From the NCBI GenBank assembly GCA_937127125.1, contig CAKZLO010000020.1, positions 1 to 64,000 on the forward strand: a stretch of DNA of 64,000 nucleotides. The letters are read 5' to 3'. The position numbers were made by a program, and so were the translations under genes. Positions 62,034 to 64,000 of this stretch are shown here, in pieces. Position 1 is the first letter of the stretch; each line of letters starts with the position of its first letter. The notes under the pieces were generated by a model that worked only from the letters and a program-made list of their open reading frames with translations, made no database searches and was not told the origin of the DNA. The DNA is from an uncultured Ardenticatenia bacterium. Its GTDB lineage: Bacteria; Chloroflexota; Anaerolineae; 4572-78; NAK82.

Positions 62034-63329
62034 TCAGGCCTCCCGATGATCAGTCGGTACGAACCAACCGACCGTCCGGTTGGTTTCCGTCAGGTAGGTT
62101 TGTGCCACGCGTTGCACATCAGCAGGGGTAACGGCAGCCAGCTTGTCCAGGAGCGACTCGAAGCTCTTGTACGTATCCACCATTTCCATCAGGCCAAGCC
62201 AAAAGCCCTGATTGGTGACGCTTTCCAGTGCGTAGGCAAACTGGGCTCGCGCTTGCTTCTGGGCTTTCTGGAGTTCCTCGACGCTTACCGGCTCGTGCTG
62301 TAAGAGCTCGATTTGCTTCCACATAGCCGCTTCAACCTCAGCCAACGAGCGTCCGTCGCGCACAGTAGCGCTGAAGAGGAAAAGCCCTGGGTCAAGATTG
62401 AACGAATAGTCACACCCAGCACGCACTGCGAGATCCGTTTCGACCAACACACGGTAGAGGCGCGCACTGCGATGGGTGGCAGTCGCACCGCCAGTCATGG
62501 ACATCGGACTAGCGCCCGAAAGCACAGCTTCGAGTACCAACAGCGGGAAGCTGTCAGGATGGCGCGCTTCAGGCACGTGAAAGGCGGCCAGAAAATATTG
62601 CGCTGTGCCTGGCCGACGCACCACGACACGCCGCTCGCTCATCTGAGGAGGTTCACTGGCAATCACTGGTGGCGGTGGATCACCAGCCGGAATGGCGCTG
62701 AAGAGCTCCTCTACACGCTTCTGCACCGCCGGTGGCGAAATATCCCCGACGACTACCAACACAGCATTGTGCGGCCCGTAGTACGTCCGATAATGGGTCC
62801 ACAACTCATCGCGCGTGATGCGCCGCAGGTCTTCTTTCCAGCCGATCACCTGATGGCGGTAGGGGTGGGCGCGGAAGGCGAGCGCGACCACCTCCTCGTT
62901 CAAAAGAAACTCCGGGAAATTTTCGTTGCCCTGACGCTCGGAGATGATCACGGTGCGCTCCGCCTCAACCTCAGCAGGGTCGAAGACTGAGTTTGCCATG
63001 CGGTCTGCCTCAATACGCAGTGCCAGATCGATGCGGTCGGCGGGCAGCGTCTCGAAATAGGCGGTGTAATCTTCTGAGGTGAAGCCGTTTATCTGTCCGC
63101 CATTCTTGTTAATCAGCCGCATGATGCTACCCTTGGGAAAGGCAGGCGTTCCCTTGAACATCATATGCTCGACCCAGTGCGAAATGCCCGTGCGACCGGG
63201 AATTTCGTTTCGGGAGCCCACCCGATACCACACCCAGCAGGTGGCGACTGGCGCGCTATGAACTGGTCGCACCAAGACTTTCAAACCATTGGATAGACAA
63301 AACTCCACAGTTTCTAAATGGGATATCAT
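62034..63329 (-). CDS. M16 peptidase, catalytic subunit
   Basis: A 431-aa zinc metalloprotease. The inverted zinc motif HXXEH is H51-W-V-E54-H55, and the third ligand Glu is in EAERTVIISERQGNEN about 75 residues later. The C-terminal half has the R-Y-like LYRVLVETDLAVRAGC element. It should degrade peptides inside a closed chamber formed with the non-catalytic subunit encoded next. GAGG is 5 nt before ATG 63329. No signal peptide is visible, so it is cytoplasmic. Confidence 0.95.
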   Translation of the reverse strand: MISHLETVEFCLSNGLKVLVRPVHSAPVATCWVWYRVGSRNEIPGRTGISHWVEHMMFKGTPAFPKGSIMRLINKNGGQINGFTSEDYTAYFETLPADRIDLALRIEADRMANSVFDPAEVEAERTVIISERQGNENFPEFLLNEEVVALAFRAHPYRHQVIGWKEDLRRITRDELWTHYRTYYGPHNAVLVVVGDISPPAVQKRVEELFSAIPAGDPPPPVIASEPPQMSERRVVVRRPGTAQYFLAAFHVPEARHPDSFPLLVLEAVLSGASPMSMTGGATATHRSARLYRVLVETDLAVRAGCDYSFNLDPGLFLFSATVRDGRSLAEVEAAMWKQIELLQHEPVSVEELQKAQKQARAQFAYALESVTNQGFWLGLMEMVDTYKSFESLLDKLAAVTPADVQRVAQTYLTETNRTVGWFVPTDHREA

Positions 63330-63417
63330 TAGACCTCACTCGACAGGCGGTGCAACTCGTTCCTCAGGATGGACAAGAAGCAGCCATTATGACTACATAT
63401 GCAGGGCGGTCGCTCCA

Positions 63418-63624
63418 TCACTGTGTGTTCACTGATTGGTCTGATTGAGGCGCCTCAGCCACAACGACGACGGGCCCCCGGCCGTGTAGCTCTCTGTGAT
63501 GGCCATCACAGAAGGGAAACTTTTCGGATGCAAAACAACGACATAGCGCGACGCGCTCACCCGGCTCCAGCTTCACGATGTGCCTGGGGTGTTCCTCGGT
63601 GCCAGCAGATTCTACCTGTGCCAT
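63418..63624 (-). CDS. CDGSH iron-sulfur domain protein
   Basis: A 68-aa 2Fe-2S protein. The cluster motif is CRC-X8-C-D-G-H: LCRCFASEKFPFCDGHH, with three Cys and one His ligand, as in mitoNEET. GGAG is 9 nt before ATG 63624. It has the short, single-motif bacterial form. It may carry out redox or cluster transfer. It stands alone, 90 nt upstream of the M16 gene pair in the same direction. Confidence 0.9.
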   Translation of the reverse strand: MAQVESAGTEEHPRHIVKLEPGERVALCRCFASEKFPFCDGHHRELHGRGPVVVVAEAPQSDQSVNTQ

Positions 63625-63780
63625 AGCTACATCTCCGCCTTCTTGAATATTGCCATACAAAAATTGCCTCTAAGTAAAGTTACCACATACACTGGTCTTA
63701 GACAAGACTGGCAGACTTCCACACCTTCTTGAGACGCATAACCAGAGGTAACAGCGGAAACGATATGGCCAAGAAGTCAG

Positions 63781-64000
63781 TCAGCGTTGCGCGGGATGAA
63801 AGGAGGAAGTCTCTTTTCCCAGAGAGGGTTCTTCGCGCAAAAATCCCACACTAGCGAGCATAGCAGAGAGGAAGAAAAGCACACCGCTGGCCACAAACGT
63901 GGCGCGCAAGTTCAATCCCATTGCAATGGCGGCACCCAACATAGGTGCCGTGGCACGTGCAGCCGAGGAGATCGAGTTGTCCAATCCATAGAGGTTACCC
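63781..64000 (-). CDS. MFS transporter, C-terminal end only
   Basis: The frame is open to the window edge on the minus strand and ends at TGA 63783-63781. The visible 72 residues include GLDNSISSAARATAPMLGAAIAMG, the conserved start of helix 11 in drug-efflux-type MFS proteins, a further helix (ATFVASGVLFFLSAMLASVGF) and a short hydrophilic tail. The rest lies beyond the window, so no substrate can be suggested. Confidence 0.75.
   Translation of the reverse strand, partial: GNLYGLDNSISSAARATAPMLGAAIAMGLNLRATFVASGVLFFLSAMLASVGFLREEPSLGKETSSFHPAQR

Overview
The window looks like chromosome of a Chloroflexota bacterium, probably an Anaerolineae-like lineage. This is inferred from short Flp-type pilins with the motif GQGLVEYA, several carbohydrate ABC importers with UroD-like neighbours, an LCP protein, lipoproteins with long Thr/Pro linkers, and consensus TTGACA/TATAAT promoters. 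GC content looks moderate. No rRNA, tRNA, CRISPR array, prophage or intact insertion sequence was seen.

Layout. 1-1829: tail of an FGGY sugar kinase, then a MalG-type permease and a 5'-truncated MalF-type permease on the minus strand. 2110-9624: a sugar uptake and catabolism operon (binding protein, two permeases, UroD-like protein, AGE-family epimerase, 6-phosphogluconolactonase, glucokinase). 9650-13238: serA, a NagD-like phosphatase and, convergent, era. 13837-15696: a small surface locus with an SPSLEEY membrane protein, a Tat-type secreted protein and a Flp-like pilin preceded by a structured element. 16067-17404: a protoglobin and a Cys-rich MarR regulator under a promoter with a perfect palindromic operator. 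17563-25908: hsp20, lon, a PHP/AlbA_2 fusion, a MogA/MoaB-like protein, a solo Lon-N domain and a PgpH-like c-di-AMP phosphodiesterase, tightly packed. 26006-30922 (minus): a 48-aa Flp pilin, a KimA-like transporter, a small membrane peptide, acpS and an LCP protein on a probable leaderless transcript. 31120-34390: a cold-shock gene, then a degenerate PrsW-like protein with a secreted acidic-linker protein.

34789-43256 is the most unusual part. A CHASE4 hybrid histidine kinase, a pilin fused to a lectin-like domain, a second SPSLEEY protein, a REC-TadZ-like ATPase and a lipoprotein with WYPP repeats and three CC-containing domains lie in one run. I infer an uncharacterised signal-controlled cell-surface or pilus-related system, with partner genes at 13837-15696 and possibly 26006-26152. 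43378-51773: an EamA transporter, a second complete sugar ABC operon and a HAD, DNA methyltransferase and UroD-like overlap cluster. 51933-64000: phosphodiesterase, proB, a beta-propeller/glycoside hydrolase lipoprotein, methyltransferase, DUF2085 protein, mntP, GT39-type glycosyltransferase, D-cysteine desulfhydrase family enzyme, an active/inactive M16 peptidase pair, a CDGSH protein and the tail of an MFS transporter.

Together the genes describe a heterotroph that imports oligosaccharides or sugars through ABC systems, phosphorylates glucose and feeds the oxidative pentose phosphate route. It carries a protein quality-control and c-di-AMP operon and invests heavily in pilin-like surface proteins. 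All functions come from reading motifs in the sequence; no database search was possible.
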